From assembly GCF_001707885.1 (NCBI RefSeq), contig NZ_MASS01000037.1:1-42451 (forward strand): DNA of 42,451 nt. Reading direction: 5' to 3'. Positions within the stretch are counted from its first letter, which is position 1. Each line of letters starts with the position of its first letter. The notes beneath the pieces were generated by a model. It did no database searches. It was not told the DNA's origin and saw only the letters and a list, made by a program, of their open reading frames with translations. Both the position numbers and the translations under genes were made by a program. Positions 24,337 through 32,571 of the stretch are shown here, piece after piece. This DNA is from Desulfosporosinus cupriresistens. GTDB taxonomy: Bacteria > Bacillota > Desulfitobacteriia > Desulfitobacteriales > Desulfitobacteriaceae.

Positions 24337-25020
24337 TTAGCGGGCCTTGCCACGCCAACCATTCATACCCGCCGCTTCTACAATCAATTGGTCGTCTTTG
24401 ATTCTGGCGATTTCCGGACCTCGTCCGCTGGTTTCTTCATCCGGTGCTCTGGTCACCAAATCTGCAATCCTCAATTGAGTAGGGGCTAAATGATAAGCGC
24501 TCACTGAGGCCTTGCGTTCACCCGTCGCTCCCGCGTGGGCAACCCCTCGCAGGGAACCCAAAACGACAATGTTGCCGGTTGCGATAATTTCCGCCCCGGG
24601 ATTAACGTCACCGAGAACAACAACATGACCCTCAAATTGAACACTCTTCCCAGAACGAAGTGTGCGTTCCACAAAGAGACAGCTTCCTTCCACCATCCCT
24701 TCATACCCAAGGCGCGTTTCTCTATCCTCTGTTGCCGAGGACTTTGCTTGGCCCGGTACATACACTTCTTCCTTAGTCAACCATCCAGCGAGTTCCAACT
24801 GGTGTTGTTCTAGGACTGTGGCTAGCATAACGTGTTGGTCCTTAGTATATTCCTTGCTTCCAGCATAACACCGGATGCTCGCGCCTTGCAGGAGTTGAAC
24901 AGAATTCTTTAAGAGTTTATCGAGTTCATTCATCAGCAATCCAAAGTCCGCAGCCGGATCAAAGTATAGGACTAATCCTTCGCGGGTTCCCTTAAGTGCC
25001 ACATGTTCAGTCCGTGTCAA
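24337..25020 (-). CDS. minC: septum site-determining protein MinC
   Basis: An inhibitor of FtsZ polymerisation, positioned by MinD. The N-terminal domain starts with HVALKGTREGLVLYFDP. The C-terminal beta-helix domain carries TLRSGKSVQFEGHVVVLGDVNPGAEIIATGNIVVLGSLRGVAHAG, the strongest family signature, and ends in EIARIKDDQLIVE. The frame is open to 25086, but a start at TTG 25020 is preferred: GGGGGA lies 9 nt upstream and the predicted N-terminus (LTRTEHVALKG) matches the usual distance to the first strand, giving 227 residues. TTG 25086 is an alternative. A terminator separates it from mrdA, so a minC promoter must lie in the short gap. Confidence 0.92.
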   Translation of the reverse strand: MTRTEHVALKGTREGLVLYFDPAADFGLLMNELDKLLKNSVQLLQGASIRCYAGSKEYTKDQHVMLATVLEQHQLELAGWLTKEEVYVPGQAKSSATEDRETRLGYEGMVEGSCLFVERTLRSGKSVQFEGHVVVLGDVNPGAEIIATGNIVVLGSLRGVAHAGATGERKASVSAYHLAPTQLRIADLVTRAPDEETSGRGPEIARIKDDQLIVEAAGMNGWRGKAR

Positions 25021-25103
25021 CCTGCACAATCCCCCATCGCTTGTCTTATTCAAATGCTCCCTATAAATTCTACAAGCCTGTCCCAATTCCCTTTTTACAA
25101 TTT

Positions 25104-25134
25104 AAAAAAACGAGGACAAATTTCCTCGTTTTTT
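25104..25134. terminator. bidirectional terminator between mrdA and minC
   Basis: CGAGGA and TCCTCG with a 6-base loop are flanked by seven As and six Ts. The distal arm touches the mrdA stop codon. On the minus strand it should end the mre-mrdA transcript. Confidence 0.85.
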
Positions 25135-27253
25135 AGCCCCCATTCGTGGACTTCCAACCAAAATACTTCATAAAGGCCGCCTTAGCGACGTAACCTGCTG
25201 TTTCCCCACCGTGACTGCCATATTCTACAACCCCAGCGAAGGCAATTTGGGGATGATCATAAGGAGCAAAGGCCACAAACATCCCATTAAAGACATTTTC
25301 TAAGTTTGTATTAACGTTTCCTGTTTGAGCCGTTCCGGTCTTAGCCCCGCCGGAAAATTCCGGCAGATCTGCGAAGATAAATTGAGCAGTTCCAGCGTTC
25401 GCCCCGCTGCCCGACACTACAGCGCGCATCCCTTGTTTTGTACTATCCAGATCTTGAGGAGAGATGGATACCACATTTAGAACCTTAGGTTTGTTTTCTA
25501 AAACCGGTTTCTTAGTAATCGGATCTAAGAGTTTATCAACGATATACGGTTGAAAGTGTTTCCCACCGTTTACGATGGTTGCAACGTAATTGGCTAATTG
25601 CAAAGGTGTATAGGTATTATATCCTTGCCCAATGGCATTATTGTAACTATCATAGACCTTCCAATCAACTTTGTCACTGACCGCTTGCTCGTACTCTACA
25701 TTAACTTGATTAATTTCTGAGTTTTTCGCCGCCTGCAGCTGCTGCTTTGTTGTAGCATCCGGGGCATTGGCCAATTTAGAAGCGTATTTGGTCTCAATCG
25801 CAGCCAACTGATTATCGCGTTTCCTCTCCACAGTAGGACCAAAATACGATTTTTTCCATTCTTCTGAAGGTGCAATTCCTTTGGCTTCACCAGGCAGATC
25901 AATGCCACTGGTTACACCTAACCCAAATTCATTAGCCACCTGTTTAATAGCTTCCGGGTTGGCATCAAAAACGCGGCGTCCTATCACCTCAAAGTAAATG
26001 TCCGAAGATTTGGCGAGACCTCTTGCCAGATTGACCCAGCCGAAATAATTTCCTCCCCACTCTGGAAAACCTCCTTTTTGAGAGTTGGCACTTCCCAAAG
26101 AGGACATTCGGTCATCAATCTGTTCATTCGGAGTTGTGAGATTGAGTTTCAAGGCGGCCATACCTGTTATCATCTTAAAGACCGATCCCGGAGGATACGT
26201 ACCGGACAACGCCCGATTAAGGGAAGCAGCCGGCGCTACGGTATTGGTAAAATACTTGTCCGAAGCAGCCTGAGAAATAGTCCCGATTAAATCGTTAGGA
26301 TCCATAGCAGGCCGAGAAGCCATGGCCAAAATCTTGCCTGTATTAACATCGATCACGACCGCCGCACCAGCATGAGCCTTCGGATTCGTCTTTTGAATAT
26401 CAGCTATACGCTGATCAAGACTATCCTCCACAGCCTTTTGTAAGTCAGCATCAATCGTCAATTGGACTGTTTTTCCCGCTTCCGGTGGATTGAGTATTTT
26501 TTTAGAAACAGGACGGGCACTATTGTCGACTTCAACTTGTTGAACACCCTCCACACCCCGCAACCAAAAATCATAAGATCTCTCAACCCCATCCTTACCG
26601 ATCAAATCCCCTTGTTCGTATTCAAATCCTGCTTTTTGCGCATCAGCATTCTGATTAAACTGAGCAATCTCCTTTTCCCCTATCTCCCGAACATATCCAA
26701 GGATTTGACCTGCCAGGTTATGTTGAGGATAGTAACGCACCGGAACCGCTTCGACACTTACACCAGGAAGTTCATCTTGGTGTTCAGCTATAATTGCTTG
26801 CAGCTTTTGAGGCACATGCTCTAAAATCGTAACCGGGCGATAGCGCTCCCATTGATGATTCTGAATATTAACCAAGATATCTTCCGAAATCGAATCAGCT
26901 GTCTGATTAGGATTAGGCCAATCATTTTCCTGTTTAATAAAACCAGCCAAACGACGAACAACATCTTTCCAATCACTGTTTTTCGATTGCTGCAAATCCA
27001 ACCAGTCTAAGTTAAGAACAAACTCGGGAACACTCGTCACTAAAATTTTACCATTCTTATCAACGATATCTCCCCTAGTCGAAGGAACCTTCACAAGCTG
27101 CATAACATTCCCCTCTGCCTTAGCAGCATAATAGGTACCTTGCGCAATCTGTAAATGCCAAAGATTAAAGCTCAGAATCGAAAAAACGACAACCACTACG
27201 ATACTTAAACCCCAAAGACGATGAACATAAGGTTTTCGTTCCTTTTCATCCAT
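25133..27253 (-). CDS. mrdA: penicillin-binding protein 2, elongation transpeptidase
   Basis: A membrane-anchored transpeptidase that cross-links side-wall peptidoglycan and partners RodA. The 706-residue product has one membrane helix at about 15-32. A dimerisation/pedestal domain includes PSTRGDIVDKNGKILV. The transpeptidase domain has SVFK (Ser357-Lys360), SSD (416-418) as the SxN equivalent and KTG (638-640). Between WKKSYFGP and DSYNNAIGQGYN there is an insertion of about 55 charged, coiled-coil-like residues (474-530) that typical PBP2 proteins lack. The ATG at 27253 follows GAGGAG. It is separated from mreD by 928 bp of repeats and from minC by a terminator. Confidence 0.94.
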   Translation of the reverse strand: MDEKERKPYVHRLWGLSIVVVVVFSILSFNLWHLQIAQGTYYAAKAEGNVMQLVKVPSTRGDIVDKNGKILVTSVPEFVLNLDWLDLQQSKNSDWKDVVRRLAGFIKQENDWPNPNQTADSISEDILVNIQNHQWERYRPVTILEHVPQKLQAIIAEHQDELPGVSVEAVPVRYYPQHNLAGQILGYVREIGEKEIAQFNQNADAQKAGFEYEQGDLIGKDGVERSYDFWLRGVEGVQQVEVDNSARPVSKKILNPPEAGKTVQLTIDADLQKAVEDSLDQRIADIQKTNPKAHAGAAVVIDVNTGKILAMASRPAMDPNDLIGTISQAASDKYFTNTVAPAASLNRALSGTYPPGSVFKMITGMAALKLNLTTPNEQIDDRMSSLGSANSQKGGFPEWGGNYFGWVNLARGLAKSSDIYFEVIGRRVFDANPEAIKQVANEFGLGVTSGIDLPGEAKGIAPSEEWKKSYFGPTVERKRDNQLAAIETKYASKLANAPDATTKQQLQAAKNSEINQVNVEYEQAVSDKVDWKVYDSYNNAIGQGYNTYTPLQLANYVATIVNGGKHFQPYIVDKLLDPITKKPVLENKPKVLNVVSISPQDLDSTKQGMRAVVSGSGANAGTAQFIFADLPEFSGGAKTGTAQTGNVNTNLENVFNGMFVAFAPYDHPQIAFAGVVEYGSHGGETAGYVAKAAFMKYFGWKSTNGG

Positions 27254-27384
27254 TCAAAAAACTCCTCTTCGAAACATTTTATCTCTTTAAACCATTTGAA
27301 TCAGCCTAACCCTAGAGGAAGTATTTTGCAGAAGCACTTCATCAGGATTACATCAATGAGCCCAAACAATCTACGTTAATCATG

Positions 27385-27600
27385 CATCCAAAATCGCCTT
27401 TGCGTCAAAGACGCAAACAGCTCCAAAGCACCCTACGTCGTCCCAGCCCCGTCGACCCCAGCCCAGAGGAAGTTTCTCAGCTTAGGGAGCGCTTTAATGG
27501 AATTAGCGTCAATGAGCGCAGACGATAAGGCGTTAAGAAACTCAACGGGACTTGTCGTCCACATGCAAGTGCAAGTGCAAGAACCGTCCCCACTTCTTGC
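27385..27600. repeat. family A composite, truncated copy A2a
   Basis: It starts GCATCCAAAATCGCC with the hairpin TTTGCGTCAAAGACGCAAA, then a C-rich segment (CCCTACGTCGTCCCAGCCCC). The left arm of the hairpin element follows (GCTTAGGGAGCGCTTTA at 27480 through AAGAAACTCAACGG) and breaks off into GTGCAAGTGCAAGAACCGTC. The right arm is missing. Confidence 0.8.
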
Positions 27601-27610
27601 ATCCCACTCG

Positions 27611-27840
27611 CATCCAAAATCGCCTTTGCGTCAAAGACGCAAACAGCCCCAAAACACCCTACGTCGTCCCAGCCCCCGTCGACCCCAGCCCAGAGGAAGT
27701 TTCTTAGCTTAGGGAGCGCTTTAGTGGAATTTGCGTCAATGAGCGCAGACGATAAGGCGTTAAGAAACTCAACGGTTAACATGCAGAAAGCCCAGAGGTT
27801 TTGAGTTTTTGCAAGTGCAAGTGCAAGAACCGTCCCCACT
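27611..27840. repeat. family A composite, copy A2b
   Basis: Same order as A2a: GCATCCAAAATCGCC, TTTGCGTCAAAGACGCAAA hairpin, C-rich linker, GCTTAGGGAGCG at 27707. The apical loop (about 27774-27798) sits between AAACTCAA (27765-27772) and TTGAGTTT (27801-27808). It is then cut by GCAAGTGCAAGTGCAAGAAC, so the outer right arm is lost. Confidence 0.8.
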
Positions 27841-27841
27841 T

Positions 27842-27905
27842 CTTGCATCCCACTTGCATCCCACTTGCATCCCACTTGCATCCCACTTGCATCCCACTTG
27901 CATCC
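27842..27905. repeat. 11-bp tandem repeat, 5.8 copies
   Basis: CTTGCATCCCA is repeated five times perfectly, followed by a partial sixth copy. Its CTTGCA units are complementary to the TGCAAG units immediately upstream (27810-27827). It lies between A2b and A2c. Confidence 0.95.
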
Positions 27906-28172
27906 AAAATCGCCTTTGCGTCAAAGACGCAAACAGCCCCAAGCACCCTACGTCGTCCCAGCCCCCGTCGCCCCAACCCCCGTCGACCCCAGCCTAGAGG
28001 AAGTTTCTTAGCTTAGGGAGCGCTTTAGTGGAATTTGCGTCAATGAGCGCAGACGATAAGGCGTTAAGAAACTCAACGGTTAACATGCAGAAAGCCCAGA
28101 GGTTTTGAGTTTTAGCCTTAACGGCAAGCGAATAGCAAATGCAACGTGCGCGACCGTGCTAAGACACTTCCT
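27901..28172. repeat. family A composite, complete copy A2c
   Basis: The full element: GCATCCAAAATCGCC, TTTGCGTCAAAGACGCAAA hairpin, C-rich linker, then the long hairpin 28011-28164. The latter is bounded by GCTTAG and GCTAAG, with AAACTCAA (28069-28076) pairing TTGAGTTT (28105-28112) and CGTTAAG pairing CTTAACG. It ends about 10 bp before the mreD stop. A2a-A2c fill the 928-bp mrdA-mreD gap. Confidence 0.85.
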
Positions 28173-28181
28173 CCCTCCCCC

Positions 28182-28688
28182 CTATCGCTCATACCGCGGC
28201 CGATACCGCAACCAGCCATGCAGAAAAGACCGGTGAATCAACGGATAAGTTACCGGCACCAGGATCGCATTGTAAAGGGCAACCCCAATCACCAACTCTC
28301 CGATATCCCCTAAAGACCAGTGAAGCCCCGCTCCCAGACTCAAAAAAGCGACGACCGCTTGCCCGACCATGGTCACGATAAAAACCATAAAGGTTGTCAG
28401 CAGAAAGTTCTCCCGATACCAGCGCTCCGCAAGCCAATAACTCAAAAAGGCGACTACAGCAAGCGTGACCGTATACATACCAATGTACCGCCCCAAATAT
28501 AAGTCTTCTAATAAGCCCGCACCCAATCCCCATAACACGCCCGAAGGCCAGCGATGATGCATAGCTATATAGATTGTTAAGAGCATAAGCAAATCCGGTT
28601 TAATCCCTGACCATGACCAAAAATGAAAGGCAGTTCCCGGTAAAATAAGGCTCAGGAGAAACATCACCGCGATCAATACATAACGCAT
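28182..28688 (-). CDS. mreD: rod shape-determining protein MreD
   Basis: A small integral membrane component of the elongasome linking MreB/MreC with PBP2 and RodA. The 168-residue product has five or six hydrophobic helices, with PDLLMLLTIYIAMHHRWPSGVLWGLGAGLLEDLYLG typical of MreD. The ATG at 28688 overlaps the mreC stop (TAATG), so translation is coupled. In most Firmicutes mrdA follows closely; here 928 bp of repeats intervene. Length and position give the assignment, since MreD sequences diverge widely. Confidence 0.9.
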   Translation of the reverse strand: MRYVLIAVMFLLSLILPGTAFHFWSWSGIKPDLLMLLTIYIAMHHRWPSGVLWGLGAGLLEDLYLGRYIGMYTVTLAVVAFLSYWLAERWYRENFLLTTFMVFIVTMVGQAVVAFLSLGAGLHWSLGDIGELVIGVALYNAILVPVTYPLIHRSFLHGWLRYRPRYER

Positions 28689-29557
28689 TATTTTCCCCCC
28701 GGTGTTTTAACGATATAAGCCTCTTCTAAGGAATCAAAGTCAACCAGCGGCTCAATATAAGCGGTTTTGAGCAAACCAGAAGGGTCGAGCTGAATACTCT
28801 TTACTTTCCCAATCGGGACATCTTTGGGATAAACCCCGCCAATCCCTGATGTAAACACTAAGTCTCCGGCATTGACATTATCCTCGCGGAGAAAAAGCAT
28901 TTGCAAATTCCCTGCCGGAGTCAGGCGGGAACCGCGCTTATAAGTACCTTGCACAATGCCAAAGGTCCCTTCACCGGTACTGCCACGCACCAAGGCACTT
29001 ACTTGCCCTTCCCCGTCGAGGATCATCAATACTTCAGAGGTTGTCGAGGAAACAGAAACTATTTTCCCCACCAGCCCTAAAGCCCCGATGACCGGGTCAT
29101 TCGCTGTAACCCCATCGGCGCTTCCACGGTTTAAAGTCAAGGTCTGATACCAGGTGTTTGGATTGCGATTAATAACACTGGCTCCAATCTTGGAAAATTT
29201 ATCCAGAGACGGACTGCGAAACTGGCCCTTATCAAGCTCTGTATAACGCATACCTGCCAAGACCTGTTCTTTGAGCTTGAGATTATCTCCTGTTAATTGC
29301 GCTACTTGCTTGCGTAGGGTTTCGTTTTCAGTTTCGACTTCTCGGAAGTCCCACAATGCTTTCGTATTATCCCGAATACCAGTCCCTAACTCAAGCATAG
29401 TCGCTTCGATCGGGCTTAAAACACGCTGCAAAACTCCCCCAACCGGATTGGGAAAATTGCTGCCCAGCCCCGTTAGTCGAATTATGATCAGTACGCCCAA
29501 CAACAGAAAGAAAACGAGAACCGCAATTCCCGTTACATTAACTCTTTTCCCCACCAT
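28688..29557 (-). CDS. mreC: rod shape-determining protein MreC
   Basis: A bitopic protein that connects cytoplasmic MreB with the periplasm-facing synthases. The 289-residue product has one membrane helix at about 8-28, a coiled coil at about 65-100 (NETLRKQVAQLTGDNLKLKEQV) and the beta-barrel region (GASVINRNPNTWYQTLTLNRGSADGV and LGLVGKIVSVSSTTSEVLMI). VFTSGIGGVYPKDVPIGKV lies near the end. The ATG at 29557 follows GGGGAGG. It lies 18 bp after mreB and overlaps mreD. Confidence 0.95.
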   Translation of the reverse strand: MVGKRVNVTGIAVLVFFLLLGVLIIIRLTGLGSNFPNPVGGVLQRVLSPIEATMLELGTGIRDNTKALWDFREVETENETLRKQVAQLTGDNLKLKEQVLAGMRYTELDKGQFRSPSLDKFSKIGASVINRNPNTWYQTLTLNRGSADGVTANDPVIGALGLVGKIVSVSSTTSEVLMILDGEGQVSALVRGSTGEGTFGIVQGTYKRGSRLTPAGNLQMLFLREDNVNAGDLVFTSGIGGVYPKDVPIGKVKSIQLDPSGLLKTAYIEPLVDFDSLEEAYIVKTPGGK

Positions 29558-29575
29558 AATTCCTCCCCGCTGTTT

Positions 29576-30595
29576 TTAACTCTTTTGCGAGGCGGCAATT
29601 TTACGCAGGATATCTGCGTCTTCCAGGACATGCCCAGTCCCATTGACAACACAGGATAGTGGGTCCTCCGCCATGTGCACCGCTATACCTGTTTCATCCG
29701 AAATGAGCCTGTCCAGATTGCGGAGTAAAGAACCCCCACCGGCCATCATAATACCGCGATCCATGATGTCCGAAGACAATTCTGGGGGAGTTTTTTCCAG
29801 ACAGGATTTCACTGCATCAACAATGGCCATGACTGGCTCTTGCAGAGCCTCTTGAATTTCTTCAGAAGTCACTTCCACAGTTTTAGGGAGTCCCGTTAAT
29901 AAATCCCGTCCGCGCACTGTGTACATGCCGGGTTCTGCCTTGTAGGCAAACCCGATTTCAAACTTCAATGATTCCGCTGTACGATAACCGACCATTAGAT
30001 TATAACGTCTTTTAATATGGGCAACGATAGCATCATCCATTTCATCGCCTGCCACACGGATAGAACGACTTGTAACAATTCCCCCCAAGGAAATAACCGC
30101 TACTTCTGTGGTACCTCCCCCGATGTCTACGATCATATTCCCCGTTGGCTCACTAACCGGAAGACCGGCACCGATAGCTGCGGCCATGGGCTCTTCCAAA
30201 ATAATCGGGTCTTTCGCACCTGCTGCAATAGCTGCTTCTTTGACCGCACGTTCCTCAACCGGAGTTACACCGGAAGGCACACAAATAACCACACGTGGAC
30301 GGATAAAAGGGTGCTCGGTCCCTAGTGCTCGACTAATAAAATATTTCAGCATTTTTTGCGTTACATTAAAATCAGAAATAACCCCATCTTTTAAGGGCCG
30401 AATTGCTACGATATTACTCGGAGTCCGACCGATCATCTCCTTGGCTTTGTCACCAACAGCCAGAGGGGTCTTTGTCGATATATCCATCGCTACTACGGAA
30501 GGTTCCCGTACAACAATTCCTTTTCCCTTCACATGAACCAACGTATTTGCAGTTCCCAAATCAATTCCTAAGTCCCTGCTAAAAAAATTAAACAT
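29576..30595 (-). CDS. mreB: actin-like cell shape protein MreB
   Basis: An actin-fold ATPase that forms membrane-bound filaments guiding side-wall synthesis. The 339-residue product has the phosphate-1 motif [17 protein letters not shown], connect-1 and phosphate-2 motifs ([20 protein letters not shown]), [14 protein letters not shown] and the adenosine motif [16 protein letters not shown]. The N-terminal MFNFFSRD is a membrane-binding amphipathic patch. The ATG at 30595 has AAGGAG at a rather long 12-nt spacing. It is the first gene of mreBCD; radC lies upstream on the same strand with a decayed family B repeat between. Confidence 0.97.
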   Translation of the reverse strand: MFNFFSRDLGIDLGTANTLVHVKGKGIVVREPSVVAMDISTKTPLAVGDKAKEMIGRTPSNIVAIRPLKDGVISDFNVTQKMLKYFISRALGTEHPFIRPRVVICVPSGVTPVEERAVKEAAIAAGAKDPIILEEPMAAAIGAGLPVSEPTGNMIVDIGGGTTEVAVISLGGIVTSRSIRVAGDEMDDAIVAHIKRRYNLMVGYRTAESLKFEIGFAYKAEPGMYTVRGRDLLTGLPKTVEVTSEEIQEALQEPVMAIVDAVKSCLEKTPPELSSDIMDRGIMMAGGGSLLRNLDRLISDETGIAVHMAEDPLSCVVNGTGHVLEDADILRKIAASQKS

Positions 30596-30706
30596 TGTTT
30601 GCTATAACTCCTTCCAGTCACGCTTTACACTTTATAGGATAAGTATACCCGATCACTCTGTAATCTACCTAATTCCAAAACGCGAGATTTTGAGAATTCA
30701 ACCGCA

Positions 30707-30828
30707 GCAACAAAGTTTGTACACTATTTTAAAAGCCCAAAGTCATCAACCTTATACTTTAATTTCGTCCTTCGATTCGCAGAATCGAATTCAAAGTTCG
30801 ATCATCGAATATCGAATATCGAACTTCG
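30707..30828. repeat. family B repeat, decayed copy B6 (inverted)
   Basis: The recognisable core is CTTTAATTTCGTCCTTCGATTC-GCA-GAATCGAATTCAAAGTTCG (30757-30800), then ATCGAATATCGAATATCGAA. The distal end (CAAAGTTTGTACAC...) is diverged. It lies between mreB and radC and nearly touches the radC 3' end. Confidence 0.65.
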
Positions 30829-30874
30829 CTACAAGATTCCCCGTTCTTTTACTACAAGATTCCACGTTCCTTTA
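30829..30874. repeat. 23-bp tandem duplication of the radC 3' end
   Basis: CTACAAGATTCCCCGTTCTT (30829 on) and CTACAAGATTCCACGTTCC (30852 on) are adjacent near-identical copies. The second encodes the last residues and stop of RadC; the first is an untranslated duplicate at the junction with repeat B6. Confidence 0.8.
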
Positions 30875-31535
30875 AACTGATAAATCGATTATCGCCAATA
30901 ATCACGTGGTCAAGTACTTCAATCCCGAGAATCTTCCCCCCCTCAGCCAAACGACGGGTTACTTCGATATCTTCCTGGCTGGGAGTTGGATCGCCGCTGG
31001 GGTGATTGTGCAATAATATAATGGCGTTAGAGTTGCGCCGAATTGCTTCTTTAAAACACTCTCGTGGGTGAACTAACGAGGAATTGAGTGAACCAATCGA
31101 GACGGAACTGATCCCCAGAACATGATTCTTGGTTGATAAAGAGACAACCCTGAAATGCTCACGATCAAGGAAACGCATCTCTTCCATAACTATGTGCGCC
31201 ACATCTTGCGGAGAATTGACCACAGGTCGGGACATTGGATCAACAGAAACTGAACGACGCCCCAGTTCCAAAGCAGCTTTCACTTCCGCTGATTTCGCTT
31301 TGCCTATGCCATGTATTTGAGCTAAATCATGGACCGTCAGCTTTCCTAACCCGGAAAGCCCACCGACCTCCACTAAAATGCGTTCTGCTAACGTTAAAAC
31401 GTTTTCTCCCTTGGTACCGGTACGCAGTAAAATCGCCAGAATTTCGCAGTTTGATAAGGTTTCAGGGCCTAATTGGTAAAGCCGCTCACGTGGTAGAAGT
31501 TCCTCCGGTAAATCCTTTAAACGCCGATAATCCAT
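30852..31535 (-). CDS. radC: RadC/JAB-domain protein
   Basis: A RadC-family protein with an N-terminal helix-hairpin-helix region (HDLAQIHGIGKAKSAEVKAALELG) and a C-terminal JAB/MPN metalloprotease-like domain. The JAMM signature is in ILLHNHPSGDPTPSQED. Despite its name, a role in DNA repair has not been confirmed in the characterised relatives. The ATG at 31535 gives 227 residues (MDYRRLKDLPEELLPRERL), the normal start; GAGGTGG lies just upstream. It overlaps the end of maf by 50 bp and belongs to the DUF4321-maf-radC unit preceding mreB, a common Firmicute order. Confidence 0.93.
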   Translation of the reverse strand: MDYRRLKDLPEELLPRERLYQLGPETLSNCEILAILLRTGTKGENVLTLAERILVEVGGLSGLGKLTVHDLAQIHGIGKAKSAEVKAALELGRRSVSVDPMSRPVVNSPQDVAHIVMEEMRFLDREHFRVVSLSTKNHVLGISSVSIGSLNSSLVHPRECFKEAIRRNSNAIILLHNHPSGDPTPSQEDIEVTRRLAEGGKILGIEVLDHVIIGDNRFISLKERGIL

Positions 31536-32142
31536 CCTCCACCTCGCGTGAAGCGATATCTGTCTGCTCAATCCCCCACGCCCTTAGATGTTCCAAGAGA
31601 TATTCCATCGGTAAGCCAATCACATTTGTCAATGATCCCTCAAACGACGCGACAAATTTCCTTGCTTCCCCCTGAATACCGTAGGCTCCAGCCTTGTCCA
31701 TCGGTTCCCCACTGCTTACGTATTCCTTGATTTCCTGCCTAGAAAGCTGCCGAAAACGCACGACGGTTTGCACCACGTCCGCTTCCAATCTTCCGGATCC
31801 GGAAATCAAAGCCACGCCGGTCAGAACAACATGTGTCCTGTCACTGAGCCTGAGCAGCATTTTTTCCGCTTCCGCGGGTGTTGACGGTTTCCCTAAAATG
31901 CAGTCATCAAGGACCACCATCGTGTCCGCCCCTAACACAACATCCTGAGTGTGCCCTCCCAGATCTAACCAATGAGCTAAACCCGCTTGCGCTTTACGTA
32001 TAGCCAAATGTCTAACCCCAATCTCAGGGGTCATCCCTTCCGGCAATACTTCTGAAACCGAAGCCTTGATCGTTTCAAAGGCATAACCTCGCTCACAAAG
32101 CAGCATTGCCCTTCGTGGAGACGAGGAAGCAAGTACAAGCAT
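31486..32142 (-). CDS. maf: Maf-family nucleotide pyrophosphatase
   Basis: It hydrolyses non-canonical or modified nucleoside triphosphates and is tied to septum control in B. subtilis. The 218-residue product begins MLVLASSSPRRAMLL, the family signature. It continues with VVLGADTMVVLDDCILGKP (catalytic Asp region), THVVLTGVALI and DKAGAYGIQGEARKFV. The ATG at 32142 has AAGGAAG upstream; the start lies 1 bp past the DUF4321 stop, so the two are coupled. The C-terminal about 20 residues overlap radC and are longer than usual. Confidence 0.94.
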   Translation of the reverse strand: MLVLASSSPRRAMLLCERGYAFETIKASVSEVLPEGMTPEIGVRHLAIRKAQAGLAHWLDLGGHTQDVVLGADTMVVLDDCILGKPSTPAEAEKMLLRLSDRTHVVLTGVALISGSGRLEADVVQTVVRFRQLSRQEIKEYVSSGEPMDKAGAYGIQGEARKFVASFEGSLTNVIGLPMEYLLEHLRAWGIEQTDIASREVEDGLSAFKGFTGGTSTT

Positions 32143-32143
32143 A

Positions 32144-32407
32144 TTACCACTTCCTTGACAATAAATATCCTCCAAATGCCCCTAAAATTGTCGCGATGGT
32201 AATACTCAAGCGAAAACCAAAGGAAAGGGAGAAAAAAAAGAAATCCAAGTAAGTATGGGAGGGTACATCGATGACGGCTGGGCGCAAAAACGGCGCGAAA
32301 ATTCCATATTTCTCCAAACCAAATCCGACTAAAGTCCCCATGGCAGCACCGATCAGAATGAGTAACACGGTTCTTCCTGACCCTGAGGAATTTCGCCCAA
32401 CCACCAT
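32144..32407 (-). CDS. DUF4321 small membrane protein
   Basis: An 87-residue protein with two hydrophobic segments: LLILIGAAMGTLVGFGL at about 12-28, and a second at about 50-80 that includes FFFFSLSFGFRLSITIATILG. It ends in GGYLLSRKW. This matches the DUF4321 family, which is regularly found just upstream of maf in clostridia; no function is known. The ATG at 32407 with AAGGGG 7 nt upstream is preferred over the ATG at 32425. It heads the DUF4321-maf-radC unit. Confidence 0.8.
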   Translation of the reverse strand: MVVGRNSSGSGRTVLLILIGAAMGTLVGFGLEKYGIFAPFLRPAVIDVPSHTYLDFFFFSLSFGFRLSITIATILGAFGGYLLSRKW

Positions 32408-32473
32408 TGTTTTTTCCCCTTCCATCTATAGTAATCCATCCAAAGCCTAACTCTCCTAATTATGCATCGTATA

Positions 32474-32503
32474 ATTCTAGCATAGCATCTTCCCCTTTAC
32501 TAA
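32474..32503 (-). promoter_or_regulatory. promoter of the DUF4321-maf-radC unit
   Basis: On the minus strand TTAGTA (-35) is followed after 18 bp by TAGAAT, with the extended -10 TG-C. It lies about 65 bp before the start at 32407. Confidence 0.4.
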
Positions 32504-32571
32504 GCAAGTTCTTGAGGACTTGTGTGACACAGCGCTCAGTGCTTACGACGCAGAGCAAACTAACCGTTCAA

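Noticed and set aside
27477..27881. Minus-strand ORF with MLTVEFLNALSSALIDANSTKA, recurring at 36538-36720
   Set aside because: It lies wholly inside family A repeats, has no ribosome binding site and its C-terminal part is the C-rich linker and tandem repeat read as protein. The recurrence reflects the DNA repeat.
27842..27905. CRISPR-like array
   Set aside because: The units are 11 bp and contiguous without spacers, and no cas gene is present. It is a simple tandem repeat.
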